Of a DNA stretch of 64,000 bases, positions 50,840 to 63,622 are shown piece by piece. The position numbers and the translations under genes were made by a program. The notes under the pieces were generated by a model. It had not been told where the DNA came from and ran no database searches. It saw only the letters and a program-made list of their open reading frames with translations. Numbering within the stretch: position 1 is the stretch's first letter; each line of letters starts with the position of its first letter. This DNA comes from Omphiscola glabra (lineage: Eukaryota; Mollusca; Gastropoda; Lymnaeidae), in contig OZ024799.1 of assembly GCA_964017045.1 (NCBI GenBank), positions 27,663,596 through 27,727,595 of the forward strand, in the 5' to 3' direction.

Positions 50840-52200
50840 ATATACCCATTATAGAAATGATGCAAAATTCTTAACTTTTTCCACCACTAGACACTTAAGG
50901 TATTGTCACAAAAAGCCTAGACCCTATCCGGGTGTTAAAAAACAACAACAAAGAAACAGAAGAAAAAAATTGCACTCTGGTCAGTCCATTTAAAATGTGA
51001 TTGGCCTATTTTTTATATGCCTAAATTTAATATTTCTAAAATGTGTACAGTCATCTAATATTACTTGCCTGACGTATGCATATCAATAAATTGTATCAGT
51101 AATGTAGCATCTGCCTTTCTGGTCTATTGCATACGCCTTTGGATTTTCGCCAAATACGACCGAATAGTAATGCATTCATTCTTGTGTTTGCATAAGACCT
51201 ATCTATATTGTTTAAATTTTGAAAATTGCCTTGCAGGGGCCATAAAATCAGTTTAGTTGATAAACATTTTGTTGGTTGCTGAATCGGCTTAGAATTTTAT
51301 TGACACATTACGTGGCCGCCATATTGTATTAAGGGAGATAACAAAAGATAGTCGATTCAATTAATCGATTTATAGGTTTTTTTTAATTGTATTTTTTTAT
51401 ATTATTATTAAATTTTTTTTGTTCTTATGTGGACTAATGCACTGATAACATAATTTGCAACCATGACCTTCATAATACTTCAACAAAAAAAAAAATTGGG
51501 TACAATTGTTTGTATGTTGGTGGGACTTGGGAAGGGGGGACTTTTAAAAAGATCTTCTGATGGTCTAGAGCCTTATTTCGATTTATTTTACTGATGTAAG
51601 CATTACAAAGAACGTTTCAAATATTGGCTACTACTTGGGCGGTTAAAAGCCTAGCCGTTAAAAAATATATCTAATAAAATATAGTATAGCGCTACATACA
51701 ATTGACAGGATTAATAACGTCATAAAAAATACATAAGTAGTTTACAAAAAGTCTATATATCAATGATTTTAACGTGATGATTTCTATAAATGACTAGGCC
51801 CAAAGACTAAGTGTAGTTATAATTAAGCCTGCTCAATTCAGTCGCTAGACAAATAAACTCCCATTTAGTGGTAAACATTGTGAATAAAATGCTAGGCATT
51901 TCCACAAGCATTCTGATATAAAATTTTAAATTATAATGCAATTCTTACGTAATGACTTCATCTGAAGTCAGAAAGTTTGGTAGTATTAGAGTTTTGCATT
52001 TCAATTGTTTCTGGCATAATTTAAGTATGGCGCTTAATTTGTATATATTTAAATATATTATAGCTCTTTTCTCTTCGCTCGATAACACTAAACTACGGTA
52101 TACGTGTATCGTCATTATTTTTTTTCTTTTCTATTATGAGTTTTACGGGTATCTTGACCCTTTCGTGTCTCTTGGCCTTGCGGCTCTCTATCTGTAACAA
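50840..52200. other. Intergenic; possible LINE 5' trace at the right end
   Basis: No gene confirmed. Near 52190-52225 one frame reads K-V-H-P-D-P-G-Q, reminiscent of the D-V-x-x-N-P-G-P start of some LINE ORFs, but altered. Confidence 0.35.
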
Positions 52201-52232
52201 GGTTCATCCCGACCCCGGCCAGACACAAAGCG

Positions 52233-52274
52233 CTACACTTAGATCTTAATCTTAGCCAAAAGACAGAGAAGATT
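52233..52274 (-). pseudogene. U2 snRNA 5'-end fragment
   Basis: The minus strand reads CTTCTCTGTCTTTTGGCTAA, then AAGTGTAG after a short duplication. This resembles the conserved U2 start CTTCTCGGCCTTTTGGCTAA...AAGTGTAG. The rest of U2 is absent. It is too short and altered to be functional. Confidence 0.45.
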
Positions 52275-52401
52275 TTTTATTTTACGGCACTTCCATGTTA
52301 ATGATAATTACATGCTATTTACTGTATAATTTACAGCTGTCTTGAGATTTTTTACGGTGTACTGTATTTTGTTAACTGTGTACGACATAATTAGGACAGC
52401 A

Positions 52402-52535
52402 TGCTTACATCCGTTCTCCCTAAAAGCAAGCTGGGGACACCCCTGCTAGTTCTAGATTCGGTATTAGAAAATGTTTCAACGGCTCACATGTTTGAAACAA
52501 TCAATCATTTTTAGTGTATCACGATTTACTTGACG
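52402..52535 (+). repeat. Segment shared with the DNase pseudogene flank
   Basis: CCCCTGCTAGTTCTAGATTCGG and the following TGTATCAC-ATTTA align with 31806-31935. Either a dispersed repeat or a trace of the duplication that carried the DNase exon. Confidence 0.6.
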
Positions 52536-52584
52536 ATGGCTTCCCCCACGTTCATTGTTTTGAAAAGGTATACGCTTCCCTTTC

Positions 52585-53410
52585 CACAAGATTGTCCCTC
52601 GTTGAACCTACTTACTGCTTGTTCATCCCCAAGATTGTCTCTGGTTGAACCTACTTACTGCTTGTTCATCCCCAAGATTGTCTCTGGTTGAACCTACTTA
52701 CTGCTTGTTCATCACCAAGATTGTCACTGGTTGAACCTACTTACTGCTTGCTCATCCCCAAGATTGTCACTGGTTGAACCTACTTACTGCTTGTTCATCC
52801 CCAAGATTGTCATTGGTTGAACCTACTTACTGCTTGCTCATCCCCAAGATTGTCATTGGTTGAACCTACTTACTGCTTGTTCTTGTCATTGGTTGAACCT
52901 ACTTACTGCTTGTTCATCCCCAAGATTGTCACTGGTTGAACCTACTTACTGCTTGTTCTTGTCATTGGTTGAACCTACTTACTGCTTGTTCATCCCCAAG
53001 ATTGTCACTCGTTGAACCTACTTACTGCTTGTTCATCCCTAAGATTGTCACTGGTTGAACCTACTTACTGCTTGTTCATCCCCAAGATTGTCACTGGTTG
53101 AACCTACTTACTGCTTGTTCATCCCCAAGATTGTCATTGGTTGAACCTACTTACTGCTTGTTCATCCCCAAGATTGTCATTGGTTGAACCTACTTACTGC
53201 TTGTTCATCCCCAAGATTGTCATTGGTTGAACCTACTTACTGCTTGTTCTTGTCATTGGTTGAACCTACTTACTGCTTGTTCATCCCCAAGATTGTCAAT
53301 GGTTGAACCTACTTACTGCTTGTTCATCCCCAAGATTGTCACTGGTTGAACCTACTTACTGCTTGTTCATTCCCAAGATTGTCACTGGTTGAACCTACTT
53401 ACTGCTCGTT
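52585..53410. repeat. 43-bp minisatellite upstream of DNase gene B
   Basis: About 20 copies of GGTTGAACCTACTTACTGCT with TGTTCATCCCCAAGATTGTC; some units lack the CATCCCCAAGAT part. Ends about 330 bases before the TATA box. Confidence 0.94.
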
Positions 53411-53741
53411 CAAATGTTTAACACACCTGTTCAACAGACGCTTGTTAAACATTGCAATGAAAGCTCTCATTGTTAAAGGAACGCGCACGCACATAATAAG
53501 GTCAATATCACTCACCTAGTTTCACACCTGTTTTTCTTGGGGAAACTCTATATAAGGTCCCTTGTTTGTCAATGGATAGGGTGTTTTTGCTCAAGAAATA
53601 AAATATTGTATCGACCACCGCACTTGTTTAAAAAATATCCATTCAAAGAGATCAATGAATACGAATAATGTAAATAAACATTAAAAAAATAATTGTTCAG
53701 CTGCAGGCGTAAACTTGCGTGCGGTCTAGGAAAAGACGTGA

Positions 53742-53749
53742 TATATAAA
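53742..53749 (+). promoter_or_regulatory. TATA box of DNase gene B
   Basis: TATATAAA 65 bases before the ATG, implying a leader of about 35 bases. Confidence 0.58.
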
Positions 53750-53806
53750 TACCAGCAGCTTAGCAAAAACTAATGTTTAGTATAATCATTCACATCCAAA
53801 AAAAAA

Positions 53807-54295
53807 ATGTCCCTGGCTTTCCTTTTCTGGTCTCTGGCAATTTACGTGATCTCTCTTACCCTGCGCGTGGACAGTATCACAGTCGGGGCCTTCAACATTC
53901 AACATTACAGCGACAGCAAGCAGAACGAATGGGGCGTGCACATTTCTAAGGTGTTGAAACACTTCGACATCGTGCTCGTCCAGGAGGTCCGCGACGTTGA
54001 CCACTCGGCCCTCGATGCCCTGAAGAGCTTGCTAGGTTCAAGATCCTGGGATTATGTGAGCAGCGGCCCTATAGGTCGTACGTCTGCCTACAGGGAGCAG
54101 TACGTGTATTTCTACAGGAAGTCTTCGATACGCGTCCTCGGCAGTCTCCAGTACGACGATTCGGTTAGCGACGTCTTCGAGCGGGAACCATACGCCATAG
54201 AGATTCAGTACGCGTCGCCTGTACAGGGACGCGCGGTGAATGTGGTTCTCCTGGGAATACACACACAGCCGGAGATGGCTTTGGAAGAATTGCAG
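53807..54295 (+). CDS. Secreted deoxyribonuclease I-like protein B, exon 1 of 2
   Basis: Encodes residues 1-163 of a 277-residue DNase I paralog of gene A. Residues 1-23 are a signal peptide with a different sequence from A; the mature part again starts I-T-V-G-A-F-N-I-Q-H-Y. Glu60 in V-Q-E-V-R-D, Glu97 in Y-R-E-Q-Y and His152 in G-I-H-T-Q-P are the metal and catalytic residues. The donor is CAG|GTGGGC, phase 0, at exactly the place used in gene A. The intron is only 562 bases against 2.8 kb in A. The two proteins align without gaps after the signal peptide, pointing to a fairly recent duplication under constraint. Confidence 0.92.
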
Positions 54296-54857
54296 GTGGG
54301 CTTAGTTGAATCGAAGGAATCAATGTAGTGTCTGTAATGTGACTTTTTCAGACTTAATTGTCGGAGATTGGTAAAAAATCTAAATTTTGAAGATATATCC
54401 ATACATTCGCTACGTATGAAAATGAAATTCATAAGACGCCTAAGCAGACTAAGATCCATTTGATTAATGTGTAATAAGAGTCATTTATTCAAAGTCATGT
54501 AAAAAGTATTTAGCTTTGTCAAATATCAGATTAAATATCAGAGCGTTAACGATACCATCGAGGATATGATTGGACTTATTAATACAAGCTTTGCCTTCGT
54601 GGGCTAATGTATGATACCATTCTTCCTATCGACTGTAAAGACATGGACCTCACTACTAACAAATATGCAATGATAATTGGAATGATCGAGGTGTTTACCT
54701 TTAAAATGTAACATTTCATCAAAATTTAATAATAAAGTTAAAATAAAGTTAAATAGCACTTCAAAATTATTTTTTTTTTACCACGGGATTTAAATTACGT
54801 ATTTAAAAATTACATTATGATGCATAAATCCTTTTCTCCATCTTGCTTGCAACACAG

Positions 54858-55202
54858 GCATTACCCACCGCCATGACAGCCGCTAAAACGTATTTCTCAA
54901 ACTCATCCGGGGTCGTCGCTTTGGGCGACTACAATGCCGACTGTTCTTACCTCAACAGTCAGGAGAGGGCAACGCTACCCCTGTTCAACGAAGCCCGGTA
55001 TCAAAGTCTTATTTCTGACAACATCGATACCACCACATCCACTTCCACTGACTGCGCCTACGATAGAATAGTCGTTGAGGGCAATATTGATATTATCATG
55101 GGATCTGCCAAAGTCTTTAGATTCGATACCCTCCTTGGTCTTGACAACAACAGTACTCGAGCTATCAGTGACCACTATCCAATAGAGTGTATACTCACAT
55201 AA
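54858..55202 (+). CDS. Secreted deoxyribonuclease I-like protein B, exon 2 of 2
   Basis: The acceptor TTGCAACACAG ends at 54857. The exon has A-L-G-D-Y-N-A-D-C-S-Y (Asp187, Asn189; G-D-Y-N instead of the usual G-D-F-N), D-C-A-Y-D-R-I-V (Asp232) and A-I-S-D-H-Y-P-I-E (Asp268, His269). The disulfide pair is Cys192/Cys229. The stop is TAA at 55200; ATTAAA at 55271 could serve for polyadenylation. The broken exon at 32019 is closer to this gene than to A. Confidence 0.93.
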   Translation, partial: ALPTAMTAAKTYFSNSSGVVALGDYNADCSYLNSQERATLPLFNEARYQSLISDNIDTTTSTSTDCAYDRIVVEGNIDIIMGSAKVFRFDTLLGLDNNSTRAISDHYPIECILT

Positions 55203-55279
55203 CGGACACGATATTTTTGGAGGGAAGTATTGTTGATAATCTATGTTCATTTGAGATTCATGCTATGTTTATTAAATAT

Positions 55280-58200
55280 ATAAATTTATTGATAGATAGT
55301 GCATGGTTTTCTTCTAAACTTGATTCCAGTGTTTGCGGTAACAGCCGTGTAAGACATTAGAAAAGATTTAACCAACAAAAATTGCAGGAAGTAAGAGCTA
55401 ATTTGGAATATAAATGTCTTTCTTCTCAAACGAATGTGCGTAATTATACACAATGGATAAACCAAATTTTTAATTTGGCAGGTTGATCTGTGATAAACCA
55501 AATTTTGAGTTGGGCAGAATGATCAGTTATTTGGGCCCATGGATGTATTTGTTTATGATAAATTTACAGTTTCAAACATAAACTTTTATTTAGATAAACG
55601 TATTGACATTTTACCTACTTCGAGATCGACTTCGACGCATCTAGCCGAAGTCATATATTTATAACGTCTCTTTGCTACACACGCCATTTCACCAATTTGT
55701 TTGATTTCTAGCGCGATATTGGTGGCTAAAAACTCATATCTATTTATAAGATATATCTCTATATATCTATTTTGATCCGGTTTGTTTATTTACATGTAAT
55801 ATTTCTTTTAGGTTATTCAAATTAAAACCAAATAATTTATAATTGCGATAATAACCGGACGCGCCGAACTATAGTGTTTATCGAAATTTTGTTGCTACAA
55901 AAGCAAATTCAAACTTCTAATCAAAAAGAAAATTTAATAAATTTTTATTGTTAAAAAAATAGTTAAACGCATTAAAATTTAAAAAGAAAATATTTCAAAA
56001 TTACTTGAAAAATGTTACGCAAATTAATACTGTTTAGAATAGTAAGCTATGACCGTACGAAACAAATGATTCGAAGTGAAGGTAGAAGAAACTTAAACCT
56101 GTTTTATTTCCGTAATGAATTTTCGGAAAATTTTTAATTACTCTCTATCTACTTACTATTGCGTTTCCACTCGTAATTGATAGAAAATTGTGTTTCTCTT
56201 TAAAGTCTTTCAAAATATTTTGTTTTCTTTTTAAATTTTTAGTATTAAAATTTTAATCTCTAAATTATCGACAAAAAGTAGATTTTAAAAAAAACAAAAC
56301 ACTCACTACTTACAAATTCCTGGTAAATGTGACGTAGCTCTTTACCTAGGCATAATAGATATGAGCTTACCCACCAACCCGTTCACTCAATGAAGCAGAT
56401 GCGGTCAACCTTTAAAATTTAAGCGGGAGTGTCAACCCGCCTCCGTCTACCCAGTTTTCTTTTCCAGCCATTCACCAAATGAACACTTCACTAGAAAGAC
56501 TAAACCTTAAAATTTTCACTTTTGCAAACCAAAAAATATATAAATAACGGCCCACACACAAGATGGAAATGCGAAGAGAGAGAAAGTCTATAATAATATT
56601 TTTTTAAAATTACACTCAGCACACACGATGGAAATGCGAGTAGAAAGAAATCTTTAAAAGTCTTTAAAATGGTTCGATTCTCATCTCCACTCGTTGTGAA
56701 GTTGCTCGTTTTGTATTAATCGGATTTTCTCCCACTTCACGCAACACTATACGTACCCGCTCTTTTTTTTTTTTTGTAGCTACTTATCTTTCCTAATTCC
56801 TAAATGACGTAAATAAGGGTCACCGAGCATGTGTCCTTATGACGTGCGAGGCTGCCATCGAACAATCATATCTAACTAGGAAAGCTCTAAGATTTCAATC
56901 GGCCATAACAACTATTGCTTTATAGTGTCGTGTTCATCCCTGTTATCTGGCCCACTTGACCGACGATCGGCAGTTCACTTGACGACGAGATCAGGTGGTT
57001 TCCCTGTCCACTCGCGTGTCGGCTAGTGGGCTGAACTGTAATAGTGTCCTGCTTCCGACAAACCGTTGTGGCACAGCTCGACATATGTTCATATGATATA
57101 ACACAAGGATGCAGGGTTTCTTTCAGGCATATCTCCGGCGGGGCACTGCCCCCTTTGGGGAAAGCCAAGTGCCCTTCCCCCCCCCCCCCCCCCGAGCAAA
57201 ATATGTACAATACTATAACGATTATAATTTTTTTAATGAAAAACGACAAAATTGTCTTTTTTAAACAGTTTTAAAAAGATACATATCTGGTTCCTTTAAC
57301 CGATTACAATTAGTGGAATGTAGGAAATATCGCTACGCTCGATATATTTGATGATCTTTATTTTTAAGGCCAATCTTGTGAAAGGCGTATAGTATTCCAT
57401 TATAAATATCGCTGGCCGCTCCAGCTTATAAGCTGAGAATTACTTCACGTAATTCGCATATATCGGTATATAATGGTCCACAATTTAATAATAGAACTGC
57501 TAAGCACCAAACATGCGCAATCTATTTTCAAGTTATATTTGATCATAAAAGCATGACTTTTAATGTAGGGATAGATGTTAATTATAAATTGTATGATGGC
57601 TTAAGTATTTAAAAATATTTTTATTTGCATAACTAAAAGTTTAATCAATTCCACGTATTTCGATTTATATAAAATGGAAACTTGAAAAAAACTGAGATTT
57701 AAAAAAAACGAATTAATTAAGCGGGCGCATACAAAAAAAGCACATTTCTTCAACTATTATATCGAAATCGTTTGTGTTTTCTTTTTAATGTGCTACTTTT
57801 GTAACAATCTTTCCTGAATAACCGAAGTTACAAAATTACGTGGCCTAAATTTATAATGTCCCACCTGTTTGCACAGATTGTTAAAAAAATTAATATATTT
57901 TCTAGATAAAAATCTATCAGAAAGCTGGGGGAAAAAAATTCAAATTAAAAGATTTTTGAGAAATAGCATTTCAATTATTATGTCATTTTCTAAAAAAAAA
58001 TAATTTGTTAGTACTAGTTTTAGAAAAAATTCTAATTCCTAATTTGTTCAATTTAAAATAAATTATGTGGATTTGGTTTTTAAAAAGTATATCTAAGAGG
58101 CAATTTTGAATTTCTCTGAAAAAAGTAATTTGAAATTACAAATAAACAGTTCAATCAACTGAATATTGGGAAATATATTTGAATACGATTTCCCTTAAAT

Positions 58201-59520
58201 AAAATAACACATGAATAAATATATAACGTCTTTTGTAAACAACACATGTCTTCTTCAAATAGTTATGCCGTTCATAAACGATATAAAAAATGACAAGTTT
58301 TCAAAACCCATACAAATGTATAGACCTTTCTAATTAACTTTTTTTTTTCATATTTCTGACTCTGGTCAAAAAAAAATAATATTTTTGAAAAGGTAGTCTA
58401 ATTATTATAAGTAAGTTGGTATTTTTCCATTTGCGTTTAGCGTATTAAAAAAATGATTGCAGTGCTTTTTAGTGATGGAGCCCTTTTTCATTATATTATT
58501 TTTTGTGTATTTGAAAATTTATTAATTAAGTAGCTATTCCCCCCCCCCCCCCAAAAAAAATATGTCAATAAAAAAAAGTCATGTTAATATTTTTAGTAGT
58601 ATACATACTTTTTTGTTGTTTCATGACACAAGCAGGTCAAGCTCTTTTCCGTTTTGACCCCTCCCGCCCCCTTTTTCCTCCCTGCATTGAAAGATGATAA
58701 TTAAGAAAATATCCTCATTACATCTTTAAACCTCTAAATGTCCGAGGCACCCTTCAGTCGTAAGGGTTGCTGGGTGCACACGATGGTTCTAAGATTAAAC
58801 AACCCCTACATTTTTAAACTAGAATCTCTTCCGTTGCTCTCCAATTAAGTGTAGAATGTTACTAAATTCAGATATGTGATAAAATGCATTCTTGTATTTT
58901 TTATTTATTACAACTTTCCGGGGACTATAGACACGTAAGAGCGAGAATAATCTAGAGCAAAAGTGTACTCTCAAGGGTGACACAACTAGAATGAATAAAA
59001 TGTACGTCCCACTGGTGCGAAATTTACGATTTTGATCATTATTATGGTTAATTTTGGCACTTCCCACCCGAAAGTTTGAAATGCAAACTCAAATTAGTCT
59101 GAAACAAGAAATTCAAGTATGCGGGAAAATGCAACACATAATTTTGAATTGGCTCGACTGTCTTTAGAACTCTAAATTTCTGAACCCCTAAACTCACGCT
59201 GATCAATGGTACAGTGTGGTGTTGATTATAAGCTTATGCCAAATGATTATCCTGGGGCACGCCACAAACCGAGTGAATTTAGTTTCCTTGTGTCACTGGG
59301 CGCCATAATGCCTCCCGCAAAACCTTAAAAATTTCTTTCCCCGATCACAAAATGTATAACAGAAACATTGAATTCAAGTATACTCAAAAATACACCTCTT
59401 GATTTTAAAATAATCAAATATTTTTCTGGGGAGCAGGCTCCCAGGCCCCTCCACCTTACTAGATTCATCGGCATTCTCAATTTCCTACCTGCTTCCCAAT
59501 GATCGCCCATTTTGGTGCTG
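55280..59520. other. Very AT-rich intergenic DNA
   Basis: No gene found. Long C runs at 57178 and 58537, two similar segments with GATGGAAATGCGA at 56562 and 56627, and AT-rich low-complexity sequence. Confidence 0.5.
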
Positions 59521-59540
59521 ATAAATACACTGCACATGAC

Positions 59541-60245
59541 TAGTGGCGTAGCTAGTATTAGTGACGCCATGGGCGGCCAACGATGTTCGACACTATGCCC
59601 TTCACTGTGCAAACTCTCCAGTTGTCCGAAAATGCCACACCTTCATATAGAGACGTTCTTAGGCATAGGCAAACGCCTAGAGCCCCAATGCGCTTTTTTT
59701 AGCCCACAACTTGCAAGTCCAAGCAATTCAGAGATACAACTTTTCTCTAGTGACGGAATTATCACTATGGTTAGTGGTTACACGCGAGCAAAGAGGAAAC
59801 AGTGACGACGACAGAGTGGAGGCGTCGCATTGATGGGTGGTGTTTTCTCCTCAACTCCGGAGGAGCGCCGCCCCCCTGGATCCCCCCTACCTACGTTCCA
59901 CACATAGGGCCCCAAAAAACCTAAGAATGGCGGCTCTGCTGCATAAAAAGAAAAAAAAGTGATACAACCCCATAAGCCCTTTTTTGACGACACCAGCAGG
60001 GGCGTATCGACAGTGTTTGGCACCAGGTGACACGATTCATTTTTTACGTCCCCCTCTCAACAATGAAACTGTTTATTTTCAACCCTTAAATACCATCAAA
60101 GCCCATTTTGCAAGCCCTCGGTTGTCTGGCGACTGGGGACATATGCCCACCTGCCACTCCATAGCAACGACTCTGGGCACTTGCAAATCGCACAGCCCCC
60201 TCCCCCCCCCCCCGGAAAATTTGAATGCCCCCCCCCCGGGTAAAA
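59541..60245. mobile_element. Isolated hAT-like terminal sequences
   Basis: AGTGGCGTAGCTAG at 59542 and CAGGGGCGTATCGACAG at 59997 look like left ends of hAT elements; right ends with matching duplications were not found. The stretch also has C-rich tracts and no gene. Confidence 0.35.
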
Positions 60246-60951
60246 ATTGACTGCAAGAATGTGTACAAATTAAAGCTGGGATATATTCAAACTTTCTCCA
60301 GATCTATGAATCATCCTATTTGGACTGGTAACTACCATGTGGCTAATAGAACTCGGTCGACCGAACGTCAAACTTCTTCAACGAGGGAAAAAAATGACTC
60401 TAGGCAGCTAATTTCAAACAAGTGAGCCAATTATTTTACAATGCGCAATTTCCATCATTGCTGGTCAATCCCATTCGTGGGGTCTAAGATCATTCTAGCT
60501 TTGAAATTATTTTTAAACAATTGTTAATGAACAGTTGGGACAGGGCTCCTATTTTATTTACACGACTTATTTTTCTTGTGTGAGTATCAGGTTTTAGATT
60601 AAAAGCTTTACAGTGCTATTAGTCTATGAGCATTACTGACAGACACTGAACTAAAGTATTAGACCAGATGGCACGCGGTAGCTGGGACATTGCGAACAAA
60701 CTTGTCGTTTTCTATTTGAAATGTTACGATACTAATACGCTTGTGACATTTGAAAGTTATTTTGAAATGCGAATGTATTTGTAAAGGCATTTCTTAATCC
60801 CCAAGATAAGACTATCTTCTTTCAAAAGGAAAAAAATTGACTTTTTCCAAATCATCAGGATAACTTGATTAATGGCGTCCAACGTCTTACTATACAAATA
60901 GCTTCGCCCCCATTTCTTTAAATAAATAATTAAAATAATTTTTTAAGTAGA

Positions 60952-61127
60952 TAAAACACCAGTACAAGAGGTGGAAGAAAACACCAGTACAAGAGGTGGA
61001 AGAAAACACCAGTACAAGAGGTGGAAGAAAACACCAGTTTAAGAAGTGGAAGAAAACACCAGTTTAAGAGGTGGAAGAAGACACCAGTTTAAGAGGTGGA
61101 AGAAAACATCAGTTCAAGAGGCCAGTC
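60952..61127. repeat. 24-bp minisatellite
   Basis: 7 copies of AACACCAGTACAAGAGGTGG plus AAGA. Confidence 0.92.
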
Positions 61128-61129
61128 TT

Positions 61130-62250
61130 TATTATACTTTATGAGTAGGACCATGAATTTAAAGACGATTTTAAACGCACTAAAAATTAAAATATTAAAT
61201 TTAAATTCCTTAAAACTATTACGCAAAGAAGGTATGGGCTGAAGGTTACAGTAAGGCATCTCCATAAAGCCAAAAGAGCCGAAGAAAAGATAGACAAAAC
61301 CCCCGTGGATTCGCGAGTGGACAGAAAGTCTTTTCAAAAAGACGTATGATCGTTGTCTGAGCTTTCCTCACATACAGAAAGACAACCAGAGTGTGGGAAA
61401 TATTATAGGTCATCGTCCGCTCATGTTGTGACTCACGGCCCCATGACACGGTCAAAAAAGTTCTACTCGCTCACATTAAATTAAACATCATGTTGAAATC
61501 TGAATCCAAAATTAGAAGCACCGGCCTTTCAACTCGTGAGGTGACGTTATGTTACTGTTTTCTCTCTTAACACTCTCTACTAACGCATTTAACAGTGTCA
61601 TGGTTTACTTGTACCATACGGATGTAAGTGTCTGGAAAGAGCACAAGACGGCGAGGTTTAGATACCAAGGGCCAACACTGTAGATCACTGCGTTTTCATC
61701 TAATGCCGGCAACGTACATCCTGGTGGTCGCAAATTTATAAGCCGGGGTCGCCACAACAACATCTGGTATTGGTTACATGTTCAACAACGGCAGCGTTGT
61801 TATAAAGATGTGTGTTGTTTTTAAACGCAACAGACTGATCTGAGCTTAAGACTATGAGCAATGTATTCGATTAAAATTTCATCGTATTGAGAACATTAGC
61901 TTGTGTTTCTACCTGTACTGATAAGTAAGTTTTTATCTGTGTTTAATTTCTTGTAATCTTGCAACTATTTAAACTTATTTAAATATTCATTTCATAATCT
62001 TAGAATTCTTTTTTTATGCGCTTGGTGTAATCCAAATAACATATTTATCCTTCTTCATTCTCAGATGTTGGTGTGATATAATTTTTTAATCCCTACTCCT
62101 TATGTATTATCAGTTATCCTTTCTTCAAATTTACGCATGCCTTGCATTCAAAGTTGCTGAAGGAAAGATCACAATAGAAGTTCTAAATGTTAATCGTGTT
62201 GTCATGGAAAGAAGAACCTCAAAGTCGGATGGGGGGTGGGGGTCAGTTTC
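61130..62250. other. No gene seen
   Basis: TATAAAG at 61801 is followed by no supported reading frame. Confidence 0.45.
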
Positions 62251-62254
62251 AGTT

Positions 62255-62386
62255 TAGATTACTTTCGGGGATATTCGACATTTATTACTTTCGGGGATAT
62301 TCGACATTTATTACTTTCGGGGATATTCGACATTTATTACTTTCGGTGATATTCGACATTTATTACTTTCGGGGATATTCGACATT
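62255..62386. repeat. 26-bp minisatellite
   Basis: 5 copies of ATTACTTTCGGGGATATTCG plus ACATTT. Confidence 0.92.
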
Positions 62387-62791
62387 TACTTTTATGTTTA
62401 CGAAGAACGAAATTTGAGTCACATTCAGGTCATTATTCTTTAAATAACACATACAGTTACTGACAATATATTCTTTGATCCATTAAACCCTGAGCCTAAA
62501 CTGCTTTGTCCACTAACCTTTTCTACCGCATTACGTTGTCATCTTTAACTCATTTGAAAGACTTGTTGGTGTCGGCGGAAACCCGGAAGCTTCTTGCATA
62601 CAGTTATTCAAATGATTCAAACTAATTTAAAAGGTAACATCGTACAAAACTTTAGAAGCTAATTTTGTTTACAGTGGAGGGGAACAAAACCTGACAGGTT
62701 TCTGGCATGATGTACGAAGCTGTAGAGCTGGACTTAAAATGAAAGTGCTTTCGAAAAGCCACTTGATCAAACCAAACCTTCTTTCTCTGCG

Positions 62792-62962
62792 CTTAGCATT
62801 TACGTTTGTACAGCGTAACATTTACGTTTTGTACAGCTTAACATTTGCGTTTGTTCAGCTTAGCACTTCACGTTTGTACAGCTTAACATTTACGTTTGTA
62901 CAGCTTAGCATTTTACGTTGGTACAGCTTAGCATTTACGTTTGTACAGCTTAGCATTTACGA
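62792..62962. repeat. 22-23-bp minisatellite
   Basis: About 7 copies of TACAGCTTAGCATTTACGTT plus TG. Confidence 0.88.
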
Positions 62963-63249
62963 TAGAGCGGCTTTGTAACGCGGCATCTCTTCTAAGCTAT
63001 CGTGGGGGCGATTGGGAAAATTCAGGGAATTTGATTGAAGAAATACAGCAAGTCATCTAATTTTAAGTACTCGTCAATGAGCGCAATAGTCTAAAGGGCA
63101 AATGTTTGGATTAAACTTCATGGGTCCTTTGGGCATTTTGGGAGTCCCTGTAATTTATTATCAGAATTTCAGCTCGCAAAGAGAGAAAGAGGCGGTTCGG
63201 TAAACATCCGATGAGTTTTCTTAAGGCCGGGGAGTTTGGTGACGATTCT

Positions 63250-63622
63250 TTAACATGCCTGGCTAGCGCTCTAGGAGTATAGAAGACTAACATGCCAGGC
63301 TAGCGCTCTAGAAGTATAGAAGACTAACATGCCAGGCTAGCGCTCTAGGAGTATAGAAGACTCTCATGCCAGGCTAGCGCTCTAGGAGTATAGAAGACTC
63401 TCATGCCAGGCTAGCGCTCTGGGAGTATAGAAGACTCTCATGCCAGGCTAGCGCTCTAGGAGTATAGAAGACTCTCATGCCAGGCTAGCACTCTAGGAGT
63501 ATAGAAGACTCTCATGCCAGGCTAGCGCTACGGGAGTATAGAAGACTCTCATGCCAGGCTAGCGCTCTAGGAGTATAGAAGACTCTCATGCCAGGCTAGC
63601 GCTCTGGGAGTATAGAAGACTT
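63250..63622. repeat. 37-bp minisatellite
   Basis: About 10 copies containing GCCAGGCTAGCGCTCTAGGA. Confidence 0.95.
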
